A DNA stretch of 64,000 nt, taken from Curtobacterium sp. S6 (GTDB lineage: Bacteria; Actinomycetota; Actinomycetes; Actinomycetales; Micrococcaceae). The notes under the pieces are model-generated. The model searched no databases, was not told where the DNA came from, and saw only the letters and a program-made list of their open reading frames with translations. Below, one piece after another: positions 51,782 to 59,935 of the stretch. Each line of letters starts with the position of its first letter. The first letter of the stretch is position 1. A program made the translations under genes and the position numbers. The stretch covers positions 1 to 64,000 of the forward strand of contig NZ_JHEL01000009.1 in assembly GCF_000710345.2 (NCBI RefSeq), given 5' to 3'.

Positions 51782-53667
51782 CGCAGCGCAGAACAGCTTC
51801 ACGCGACGAAGCTTCGGGAGCCGCGCGGTGCACGCTGGCCGGTTTGCCGCTCGTCGTCCTCGGCGCCTTCGACGCGTTCGCGTCCTGGCCCGTCGAATCC
51901 GTCACCGAGCCCGTCGCCCTGGTCGCTGGCACCACGGTGTTGGTGGGTCCGTACAACTCCGAGAACGCGCTGCGCGGATGCGCCCGATGCATCGCCCTGC
52001 GGTGGCAGGAACTGCGGCCCCCTCGGGAGCGAGGGGCTCTGGAAGCCTTGCCGGCGCGTGAGGACCGTTTCGAAGCGGCAGGTCCGCTGCCGGGCACACG
52101 TCCGGGATGGCTGAGAATGCACGAGCCTGCCGTGGTGGAGGCCATCGGGCTGCTCACGGCGTCCCTCTCTGCGTCGCGTTCCGGCGACGGCGCGGAGCTG
52201 GCCTGGCTGCTCTCCGTGGATCTGCGTACCGGCCGGACCGCGTCTTCCCCCTTCTTGGCGCACTCCCGGTGCCCGTCCTGCGCTCCGGCGGGATCCGGGG
52301 GACCCGCCGCGCCGCGGCTGCCAGGGGCCGTCCGGCACTCACGATTTGCGCGGTTCAGCACCCCGGTGGATCGCCTCCAGCTACCCAGCGAAGCCCTGGT
52401 CGACCCCACCTGGGGTGCCCTCGGGGCGCGGATCGATCGCGGCTTCGACGCCCCCACGCTCGCGTCCTCGGGCGGAATGATGCGGCGGTGGGGCCCACGC
52501 GGCTTGACCGATATTGGGTGGGGCGGCCAACAACGCACCTTTTCGGCGTCGGTCGCCGCTGCCGTGCTGGAAGGCCTCGAACGCGATAGCGGGGCCGCCA
52601 ATATCGGTGGACAACCGGAAATCGTTGCGACCTACGACGACATCGCCGACCACGCGCTCGACCTGGACACGCTGGGGATCCGCATCGACGAGCGCCGCAC
52701 GCACGAGTGGTTCGCGCTTGACCGTCACACGCCCACGACGTGGATTTGGTTACGTCCGCTCCGCCGCGGTCGACCGAAACTCGTTCCCAAACAGTGCGTC
52801 TATTACAACTCCGGTGACACTTCTCCCTACGTCGTGCAAGAAAGTTCCAGCGGGTGCAGCGTGGGATCGAGCCTGACCGAGGCCGTCCTCGGTGGCCTGT
52901 TGGAAGTCATCGAGCGCGATGCCTTCCTGCTCGGGTGGTATCGGGCCCTTCCGCTGACCCAGATCGATGACCGCTCGGTGCCCGGAACGAGCGCCCGACA
53001 AGCCGTGGCATGCGCCGTGGCCCGGGGGTATACGCTCCGCTTCTTCGATAACAGAATCGATCTGCCGGTTCCCGTGGTGTGCGCCGTCGCGGAACGGGAC
53101 GTCCCCGGAGAGGGAGCCGCGGTCTTCGCCGCCGCCGCGGACCTGGACGCGGTCAATGCCATCGACGGAGCCGCTTGCGAAGTGCTTTCACGGATACCCA
53201 TCATCCGGGACGAGGTGCGTGGTCGACCGGATCTGGCCCCCGCGGCCCTCCGGAACTTCGACCTCATCCGGACGCTTGCCGACCACGCGGTCTTACCCGG
53301 GATCCCCGGGTTCCCCGAGCTGGCGCCCCAATACTTCCGCCCGAAGACCGTCGGCGGCTACGAACGGCTTTACGGCGAGCGGCGCCCGAGGCCCGCCGAC
53401 CTGAGGCAAGACGTCGACCATATTCTCGACGCGCTCGAGGAGCGGGGCCACCACGCGTACGTCGTCGAGCAGACCTCCCGGGAGCAGAAACAGCTCGGCC
53501 TGCATTCCGCCCGCGTCGTCGTGCCGGGCCTGCTCCCGATCGATTTTGGGTGGGACCGGCAACGGGCCCTGACCATGAAACGTTTGCGCGCCGCGCAACC
53601 CCGATTCCTGCCTCGCCCGGCGTCGTCGGCGCCCGGTGTGAGGCGTGTGCCCCATCCATTTCCCTGA
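51778..53667 (+). CDS. YcaO cyclodehydratase no. 1, with N-terminal CxxC pairs
   Basis: 629-residue YcaO-domain protein. The C-terminal 400 residues carry the ATP-binding glutamate clusters LEGLERD (about 265) and QESSSGCSVG...LEVIERDAF (about 355-380), and the chain ends HPFP, the proline-rich terminus needed by azoline-forming YcaO enzymes. The N-terminal 190 residues contain two CxxC pairs (GCARC about 67, RCPSC about 164), resembling the zinc tetrathiolate of E1-like cyclodehydratase partner domains. So this looks like a fused partner-YcaO enzyme that makes thiazoline/oxazoline from Cys, Ser and Thr. GTG 51778 forms a GTGA overlap with the permease; GTG 51772 is an alternative. Confidence 0.85.
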   Translation: MTQRRTASRDEASGAARCTLAGLPLVVLGAFDAFASWPVESVTEPVALVAGTTVLVGPYNSENALRGCARCIALRWQELRPPRERGALEALPAREDRFEAAGPLPGTRPGWLRMHEPAVVEAIGLLTASLSASRSGDGAELAWLLSVDLRTGRTASSPFLAHSRCPSCAPAGSGGPAAPRLPGAVRHSRFARFSTPVDRLQLPSEALVDPTWGALGARIDRGFDAPTLASSGGMMRRWGPRGLTDIGWGGQQRTFSASVAAAVLEGLERDSGAANIGGQPEIVATYDDIADHALDLDTLGIRIDERRTHEWFALDRHTPTTWIWLRPLRRGRPKLVPKQCVYYNSGDTSPYVVQESSSGCSVGSSLTEAVLGGLLEVIERDAFLLGWYRALPLTQIDDRSVPGTSARQAVACAVARGYTLRFFDNRIDLPVPVVCAVAERDVPGEGAAVFAAAADLDAVNAIDGAACEVLSRIPIIRDEVRGRPDLAPAALRNFDLIRTLADHAVLPGIPGFPELAPQYFRPKTVGGYERLYGERRPRPADLRQDVDHILDALEERGHHAYVVEQTSREQKQLGLHSARVVVPGLLPIDFGWDRQRALTMKRLRAAQPRFLPRPASSAPGVRRVPHPFP

Positions 53668-53713
53668 CCGACGTCATCAACGAGTCCCCACCACACACAA
53701 GGAAGCATTCACC

Positions 53714-54820
53714 ATGGCAGAACACGGAATTTCACTCCTTCCCGACCGTCAGGACGGTCATGGCTCCGCGGCCAACTACTACGACGATGTCCTCGCGATC
53801 TGTCGATACGCAGACCGGCTCGGCCTGAGCCACGTCAAGATGACCGAGCACTACATGCACGAATACGGCGGTTTTTCGCCCAGTCCGCTGACTTTTCTCG
53901 CGACGGTCGCCGCCCAGACCCAGCGGATCAGGTTGATGACCGGGGCCCTCATCCCCGCATTCCACCATCCGGTACAGATCGCGGCGCATGCCTCGATGGT
54001 CGATAACCTCAGCCGAGGCCGCCTCGACCTCGGATTGGGCCGGGCGTGGCTACCGTACGAATTCGAGACGTTCGGGGTCCCCATGGACCAGAGCAGGGCC
54101 CGCTACCAAGCGACGATCGAGGCCGTCCGCGACCTCTGGACCCAGGCCTCGGCGACGGCGGATACTCCGTTCTTCGCCTATCGACAGGTCCGCAGTTTTC
54201 CGATGCCGTACCAGTCCCCGCATCCGCCGTTGTGGGGAGCCGCGGTGCGCTCCCCGGAGAGCTTCGAATGGCTCGCCCGCCAAGGGTGCGGGCTGATGAT
54301 GTCCCTGCCCCCGGCCCGCAAGGACCTGAAATTCAGCGACGGCCTCGTGGACGTCTACCGAGAGGCCTACCAGGAGGCCCACAACGGGGCCCGCGGCAAG
54401 GTTGCACTGAGCGTTCCGCTGATGATCGCCGATACCGACGAGCACGCTTACCAGAAGGCGAACTATTTTCACTCCCGGTACATGACCGTCTGGAGCGATG
54501 CCATCGAGTGCTGGTCGAGGACCGAGTCGGCAGACTATCCCGGCTACGGTGACATGGCCGCTCACGCCCGAGAATTGGCGCACCTCGGCCTGCGAGAGGA
54601 CGGCACCGCCGTCGTCGGGTCGCCCCAGACCGTGGCCCGGACCATCCGGGAACTGCAGGACCGCTTTTCCGTGGACACCTTTCTCTGGCAGGTGGATTTT
54701 GGAGGGCAGGACGAAGGGTCCATGCGGGACAACCTCGACAGGCTCGTCGGAGACGTCTTCCCGCTCCTCGACGCCGCGGAGACCAGGCCGGGGGACGAGC
54801 CGGAGCCCGAACGCTCATGA
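53714..54820 (+). CDS. LLM luciferase-like flavin enzyme of the RiPP operon
   Basis: 368-residue TIM-barrel flavoenzyme. LLM landmarks: LGLSHVKMTEHYMHEYGGFSPSP (split, about residues 37-58), RIRLMTGALIPAFHHPVQIAAHASMVDNLSRGRLDLGLGRAW in overlapping strands (about 75-115) and VGSPQTVARTIREL (about 300). ATG follows CAAGGAAGC, 46 bases after the YcaO stop, the largest gap in the operon. Its place inside a coupled biosynthetic run says it tailors the peptide. In class V/other lanthipeptide loci, LLM-type F420H2 enzymes (LanJ-C) reduce dehydroalanine to D-alanine; oxygenation is the other option. Cofactor cannot be settled by eye. Confidence 0.82.
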   Translation: MAEHGISLLPDRQDGHGSAANYYDDVLAICRYADRLGLSHVKMTEHYMHEYGGFSPSPLTFLATVAAQTQRIRLMTGALIPAFHHPVQIAAHASMVDNLSRGRLDLGLGRAWLPYEFETFGVPMDQSRARYQATIEAVRDLWTQASATADTPFFAYRQVRSFPMPYQSPHPPLWGAAVRSPESFEWLARQGCGLMMSLPPARKDLKFSDGLVDVYREAYQEAHNGARGKVALSVPLMIADTDEHAYQKANYFHSRYMTVWSDAIECWSRTESADYPGYGDMAAHARELAHLGLREDGTAVVGSPQTVARTIRELQDRFSVDTFLWQVDFGGQDEGSMRDNLDRLVGDVFPLLDAAETRPGDEPEPERS

Positions 54821-55983
54821 CGCGGACGGATGCTCAGGTGCCGGCCGAATTGTTCCGGCGGGCCAGGGAGCTGTACGACGCCTTGCACGCGTTGGCCGAG
54901 CCCTCCGGGGAAGAAGCGGCCACGGCAGCCCTCGTGGCCGACATCGTTGCGGGACTTGGAGCTACGGTCCGGACAGGTATCGGGGGTCATGGCGTGGTCG
55001 CCGTCATCGACCGTGGGCCTGGACCCGTCGTGTGGGCCCGCGCCGAGCTGGACGCGGTCGGCCACCATTCCCGTCCTTCTGGGCCGGGACGTGCCGGAAC
55101 TGGCGCCGAGCATTTATGCGGCCACGATCTTCACCTGGCCGCTTGGTGGGCCGCCGCGGCGTACGTGTGTGAGCGGTCGTGGTCGGGAACCCTCGTCCTG
55201 GTGGCCCAACCCGCGGAGGAATCCTTGACGGGGGCCCAGGCCATGGTCGCGGACGGCCTGGGGTCGCTGGTGCCCGAACCGGACGTCTTGCTGGCCCAGC
55301 ACGTGGCGATCATGCCCTCGGACATGATCGCCACCTTTCCGGGCCAGGTCACCTCGGCCCACGTGGAATGCACGGTCGCGGTCCCGGAGGGGGACCGGGC
55401 CGAGGATTTCGACGCGATCTGTCCGACGGCTGGAGCCCACACCTTCTGGAGCGTCACCGAGCCGGGACGGACGACGCTCGCGGCACGCTTTACCGACGTC
55501 GAGGCGGCACGTCGTTGCCTGGCGCACCTGCGGAGCTGGGCTGGGCCACGGTGCGTGAGGTCGCGGCTGGTTCCTCCCCTGCACAACGAGGCCTCCTTGG
55601 CGGCGGCCGTCGCAGAGGGGCTGCGCCGGGGTCTTCCGCGGCACGTCGTCCGTGACCTCGGCCCGATGACCTCCGCGGAGGACCTCGGCGACTTATCCGG
55701 CGCCCCTCCGCAGCGACCGGCCCCCGTCGTGTACTGGCTGTTCGGGGGGATCGATCCGCGGCGTTGGTCGGCCGCCGGGGGAGAGAACTTCTGGGAGACG
55801 ACCCGGGCCTTTGCCCCGCTGCATGATCCGCGAGTGAACCTCGACGTTGATCAGGCCCTGCGGACGGCGATCGGGGCGATGGGATCAGCCATCGAGCACG
55901 CGTTCGCGACGCTGGGCTCGCGGGCTGAAGCACACAACACACTTGCCGGTTCGGCCGGCCCTACGGAAAGGACACGTCCATGA
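54817..55983 (+). CDS. M20D-like metallohydrolase of the RiPP operon
   Basis: 388-residue protein of the M20D amidohydrolase group. Metal and catalytic motifs are kept: RAELDAVGHH (family RADMDAL), HLCGHDLHLAAW (about residue 103), the catalytic QPAEESLTGA (about 130), MTSAEDLGDLS and PLHDPRVNLD (C-terminal metal His). The dimerisation insert is short and lacks the GxxxHxSxP motif of free-living relatives such as the one at 11235-12455. Its job in the operon is unknown: trimming the peptide N terminus, releasing an N-acyl group, or inactivating a toxic intermediate are all possible. Joined by ATGA overlaps on both sides. Confidence 0.78.
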   Translation: MTRTDAQVPAELFRRARELYDALHALAEPSGEEAATAALVADIVAGLGATVRTGIGGHGVVAVIDRGPGPVVWARAELDAVGHHSRPSGPGRAGTGAEHLCGHDLHLAAWWAAAAYVCERSWSGTLVLVAQPAEESLTGAQAMVADGLGSLVPEPDVLLAQHVAIMPSDMIATFPGQVTSAHVECTVAVPEGDRAEDFDAICPTAGAHTFWSVTEPGRTTLAARFTDVEAARRCLAHLRSWAGPRCVRSRLVPPLHNEASLAAAVAEGLRRGLPRHVVRDLGPMTSAEDLGDLSGAPPQRPAPVVYWLFGGIDPRRWSAAGGENFWETTRAFAPLHDPRVNLDVDQALRTAIGAMGSAIEHAFATLGSRAEAHNTLAGSAGPTERTRP

Positions 55984-57887
55984 CGTCCTCAACATCGCTC
56001 GCGAGCGAGATGCTGCGCGTTCGAGACGACGTGATTTTCGCGCGGTCTTCGCACGGAACACTGATTCACAACGCCGACGAGGGGTTCGAGGTGAAAGGCG
56101 CAGAAGGCTTTTCGCTGGTGCGGCGCCTGTTCACGACCCTCGACGGGCGGAAGACCGGCGAGCACATCCTGGAGGATCTCCCCGGGGCAGACCGTTCGCG
56201 GGCGAACGCCCTCATCAAGGCCCTAGATCGGCACGGGTTCCTTCTTCGGGTGCCTGCCGAATTCCGCGAGATTTCCCCGGAGGTGCGCGAGGCCTTTGCG
56301 TCTCAGATGTCGTACCTCCTTCACTTCAGCGCGGACCCGGGGCCGGGGTTCCGGCGAATCCGTGATGCCAAGATCCTCGTGGTCGGTGAGGGGCCCGCGG
56401 CGGCATGGGCCGTGATCGGGCTGATGCGCAACGGCTTTACACACCTGACCGTTCGCACCAGACACGATGCGCCACCGCGCGAGGTGATGGCCGAACGCGA
56501 GACCATGATCGATCGGCGCGTGGCCTGTGAGCTGGACTGGCAGGCCGTCAACGGTCAGGAGCTGGCGCCCATGATGCGCGAGGCCGACCACGTGATCGTC
56601 GCGAGCGCCAACGATGGGCAGGACATCGTGGCCAGGTGCGTACGCCTCGCCGAGGATCGGCGGATCCCCGTGACCGCCTTGTGGCGATTTGGCGACGGCG
56701 TGATCGTGGGTCCGGTTCCGTCGCTCCAGGGCGAGGAGGGGACGGGATGGATGGAGGCCGCCGCCCGCGTGAGCGTCAATTCCGCGCCGCACGACGCCGC
56801 CCGGTTCTGGGGCGCCGTCCAGGCCGCTCCCGGGGTCGCCGCCGTCGCGTCGGCACCGGCAACGGTGGAGGCCATGGTCGGCAATTTGGCCGCCTTCGAA
56901 GTCTTCCGGGAAGTCGGGGGAGCGAGGAACGAGGACGCTGGCCGCGAAGTCTTGATTCAGGACATCCACACGGCGGATGTCGTCTCGGCACCGATCGTAG
57001 GGTCCGTGACGCCACGCCCAGAAGGTCGCGATCCCCACGGGCCGGAACGAGGGCACGCCACCGCCCTCGAACGGTTGGAAGCGACGGCGGATCTGGTCAA
57101 TCGGCATACGGGCATTTTTCGGGTGTTCGAGGACGAGCCCCTGGAGCAACTGCCGCTCAAGATTTCCCGGTTGCGCTACGGCATGCTCGGCGGCCGCGAC
57201 GTCGTGGTGGATGCCTGGCACCTCGAGACGCTGGCGGACGCCCGGTGCCTGGCGATCGAGGAAGCGGCCGCTCGGCTGACCTCGGAATGCATGGCTTCCT
57301 CGTCGGTGCGGGAAGAATCGGTCCACGTGGCGGCGTCGTTCGATCCCGAAGAGGCCCGGCGGAAGGTTCGTTGGTCGGCCGCACGGGTGCGGGCCGTGCG
57401 GGGGCTGGCGCGAAACGCCGTCGAAGTGGATGCGTTGGATGCTCACGAGTATCCGACCCGGGCGAAGTACCTGCTGGAAAGCATCGACATCTGGGGGTTG
57501 TCACCGCGTGCCTACCGGGTCGGGCGCTTTGGCGGGGTGAGCGTTGCCCTCGCGGCCCTCTGGGATGCCGCGGACGAGATGCCCGTGGCGGCGGCGCTCG
57601 CCGGCGGGGACGACGACGACCAGGCCGTGATGAACGCCCTCACTCAGGCCGTCGCCGAGCACCAACTCGCCCTGCAACTCCAGGCCCCCGATGCGCCCCC
57701 GAGGCCCTTGATCGAGGGGTTCGAGCTGTTGCGGGATGTCGACTGGAAGGCCCTGGAAGGCATCTCTCCCGGGTCCCTCGGAGCGGCCCAGGACCACGCC
57801 CTACGGCTGGAGGTCCTCGAGATCACGCCGGACGTCTTCGCCGACCGTGGCCTGACCGTGGTGCGTGCCCATGAACTCGATGCCTGA
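55980..57887 (+). CDS. Ocin-ThiF-like leader-binding protein (azole-peptide maturation)
   Basis: 635-residue protein of the 'thiazole-containing bacteriocin maturation' (ocin-ThiF-like) type, matching that family's length. N-terminal 110 residues: winged-helix leader-recognition region (VKGAEGFSLVRRLFTTLDG, split from ALIKALDRHGFLLRVP). From about 129 a Rossmann-like ThiF/E1 domain begins (AKILVVGEGPAAAWAVIGLM). No catalytic Cys or adenylation Arg finger is evident, as expected for F-protein-type scaffolds. It should bind the precursor leader and activate a YcaO enzyme. Overlaps genes on both sides. Confidence 0.82.
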   Translation: MTSSTSLASEMLRVRDDVIFARSSHGTLIHNADEGFEVKGAEGFSLVRRLFTTLDGRKTGEHILEDLPGADRSRANALIKALDRHGFLLRVPAEFREISPEVREAFASQMSYLLHFSADPGPGFRRIRDAKILVVGEGPAAAWAVIGLMRNGFTHLTVRTRHDAPPREVMAERETMIDRRVACELDWQAVNGQELAPMMREADHVIVASANDGQDIVARCVRLAEDRRIPVTALWRFGDGVIVGPVPSLQGEEGTGWMEAAARVSVNSAPHDAARFWGAVQAAPGVAAVASAPATVEAMVGNLAAFEVFREVGGARNEDAGREVLIQDIHTADVVSAPIVGSVTPRPEGRDPHGPERGHATALERLEATADLVNRHTGIFRVFEDEPLEQLPLKISRLRYGMLGGRDVVVDAWHLETLADARCLAIEEAAARLTSECMASSSVREESVHVAASFDPEEARRKVRWSAARVRAVRGLARNAVEVDALDAHEYPTRAKYLLESIDIWGLSPRAYRVGRFGGVSVALAALWDAADEMPVAAALAGGDDDDQAVMNALTQAVAEHQLALQLQAPDAPPRPLIEGFELLRDVDWKALEGISPGSLGAAQDHALRLEVLEITPDVFADRGLTVVRAHELDA

Positions 57888-59757
57888 GGCAAACGGCGTG
57901 GACGCCGCCTACACGCCGCTCGAGCTATGGGCCGCAGGCCTCGCCCGCGATGTGAGGAACCTGGCGCCGGGCATCGGATTTTCGGCCGTCATCGACGTGC
58001 ACGACTCGGCGGGATGCCGTGTTGCCTCGGGGGCGATCGATCCTGAGGGGAGCGCGGAAGGTGTCCGGATGCGGGTGCGGTTGCTCGTCGCCGGAACCTG
58101 GTTGCTGGTGCACGTGGGCACCGGCTCGGCCGGATCCTCGGGACGCGACACGTGGCGCGGCATCCTCCGACGATGGCGGAACGCTCTGCCGGTGTCCGCA
58201 CCGGATGGTGAGGGGCCGAAGCGCACGGGGCAGGTTCTCGATGGGTTGGGGTGGCACCGGACGTCCGTGTCCATCCTGGTGGCGAGGATACTCACGGGCG
58301 AAGTCGCGCCCGGCCGGCTCCTGGTGTTCCACCGCGGAGGCCTTCGATCTCAGCCGGCCGACGCCCAGGACCTGCGCCGCATCTGCCAACCGCCCGATCC
58401 ACAGGACTGGCCGAAAGGCCTCGAGAGGGTCTCGTCGGTCCACGGACTGCTCGAGGAAGAGGAGGCCCTGACGAACTTCAGGTGCGGCCTCCTCGCGGAG
58501 AGCTACGGTGTCAGGTGGGACCATCCCGTCAACGCGGTGGTCTACGGAAGTAGCTCCGTCGGCGATACCGGTTGGCGGCACTCGGTGACCTGGGGAGGCC
58601 ACACGAACAGCGTCCGGGGGAGTCGGCTCGTGGCGATGCTCGAAGGCCTGGAACGCCAAGGGCCCTCCAACGGCGACCGGCAGGTCGATGTCCTCCGCTC
58701 GACCTGGGCCGACCTGAGCAGAGAGAGCGCAACCGGTGGGCCCCTCGTCGTCGATCCGGCGGAGTTGGGGCTGTACGACGCCCGCTTCGAGGCCCTGCAC
58801 CCCACGGCTATGCGATACCGCCCGGATGCGCCCCTGTTGTGGGCGCGCTCGCGGTGTCTGACGTCAGGCTCACCGTCCTGGGTCCCCTTGTCCTCGGTCG
58901 CCTACGACGCGGTACCCCTGGAGGAACGGTTCGTTCAGGAGACCTCCAACGGTTGCAGTACCGGAAGCGTGCGGCCCGAGGCCGATCTGCACGGGCTCTT
59001 CGAACTCATCGAACGGGACGCGTTCCTGCTCGCGTGGGGCGCAGGCCGGGCCCTTCCCCGGCTCACTCTGGACGCGGATACGCCCCAGGATCTTCGGTTC
59101 ACCTGCGCCCGATTGGACCATCTCGGATTCACGGTGACGTTGCTCGACGCGACCAGCGACCTCGGCATACCGGTGGTGATCGCGGTCGCCATCGACCGTT
59201 CCCGGCGCGTCGGGGGATGCGTCGGGGCCGGCTGTTCGCTGGATGTGTACGACGCCGTTCGAGGAGCGCTCGCGGAGATCGCCTCCGACGCGCCCACCAT
59301 GGGAGAGCGCCTCGAGCGACGCCGTGATGAGGTCGTGGCCTTGGCGCAACAACCTCAGAATGTCCGGACGCTTTCCGATCACGCCGATCTTTTCAGTCTG
59401 CCCGAGGTGGCCTCGCGACATTTGGGGATTCTGATCTCGTCTCCGGTGGAGACGTCCCTGAGCGAATTTCGCGGAAAAGACTTCGCTCGGGGGGTGATGG
59501 CGGACCAGGTGACGGACCACCTCCGGAGGATCTGTGACCTGTTGGCCACGCGGGGTTTCGCGGTGCACAGCACCGTATTAACCACGGCGGCGCAAGCTGC
59601 ACTCGGCCTGGTCAGCACGGCCGTGACGGTTCCGGGGCTCCTGCCGATAGATTTCGGCGCCGAGCGCCAGCGTTTCCGCGAGATGCCTCGGATGAAGGAG
59701 CACCTGGCCCGTCTCGGCATTCCCGCCGCCAACGATGTCCCGCACCCATTTCCTTGA
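57871..59757 (+). CDS. YcaO-domain protein no. 2
   Basis: 628-residue second YcaO. ATP-site motifs LEGLERQ (about 257) and QETSNGCSTG...FELIERDAF (about 350-380) are kept, and it also ends PHPFP, so it is probably an azoline-forming enzyme, not a thioamide-forming one; no TfuA partner is present. Unlike no. 1, its N-terminal 190 residues have no CxxC pairs. It directly follows, and overlaps, the ocin-ThiF gene, so it may be the main cyclodehydratase with that partner while no. 1 works on its own set of residues. Start ambiguous: ATG 57871 (chosen), GTG 57865 or ATG 57880. Confidence 0.84.
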   Translation: MNSMPEANGVDAAYTPLELWAAGLARDVRNLAPGIGFSAVIDVHDSAGCRVASGAIDPEGSAEGVRMRVRLLVAGTWLLVHVGTGSAGSSGRDTWRGILRRWRNALPVSAPDGEGPKRTGQVLDGLGWHRTSVSILVARILTGEVAPGRLLVFHRGGLRSQPADAQDLRRICQPPDPQDWPKGLERVSSVHGLLEEEEALTNFRCGLLAESYGVRWDHPVNAVVYGSSSVGDTGWRHSVTWGGHTNSVRGSRLVAMLEGLERQGPSNGDRQVDVLRSTWADLSRESATGGPLVVDPAELGLYDARFEALHPTAMRYRPDAPLLWARSRCLTSGSPSWVPLSSVAYDAVPLEERFVQETSNGCSTGSVRPEADLHGLFELIERDAFLLAWGAGRALPRLTLDADTPQDLRFTCARLDHLGFTVTLLDATSDLGIPVVIAVAIDRSRRVGGCVGAGCSLDVYDAVRGALAEIASDAPTMGERLERRRDEVVALAQQPQNVRTLSDHADLFSLPEVASRHLGILISSPVETSLSEFRGKDFARGVMADQVTDHLRRICDLLATRGFAVHSTVLTTAAQAALGLVSTAVTVPGLLPIDFGAERQRFREMPRMKEHLARLGIPAANDVPHPFP

Positions 59758-59841
59758 CCAGGCTCTCAGCCGTAGAGCGCGCGGTCTTTTCGTATCAGTT
59801 GTTCATGGTAAATAAAATTACATTTATTGAAAGGTTATAAT

Positions 59842-59922
59842 ATGACACCGTCGATCTTTGGAATTATTTTCATTGTCTTTGGATTTGGGTACTACGTGTG
59901 GCGGAAAATGTCGAAGGACTGA
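59842..59922 (+). CDS. 26-residue single-span membrane peptide
   Basis: Small AT-rich reading frame with GAAAGG 8 bases before ATG. The peptide starts MTPSIFGIIFIVFGFGYYVW and ends RKMSKD: one 18-residue hydrophobic span followed by a basic tail, so N-out/C-in topology is likely. It lies 84 bases past YcaO no. 2 on the same strand, behind an 11-codon upstream frame (59805-59840). It could be an immunity peptide for the RiPP, a small toxin, or a subunit of the exporter; nothing identifies it. The surrounding 59758-59935 has no other gene. Confidence 0.55.
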   Translation: MTPSIFGIIFIVFGFGYYVWRKMSKD

Positions 59923-59935
59923 TTCCTCGGGCGGA

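Noticed and set aside
59805-59840. 11-codon frame before the 26-residue peptide as a separate gene
   Set aside because: Too short and without its own ribosome site; noted only as a possible leader frame.
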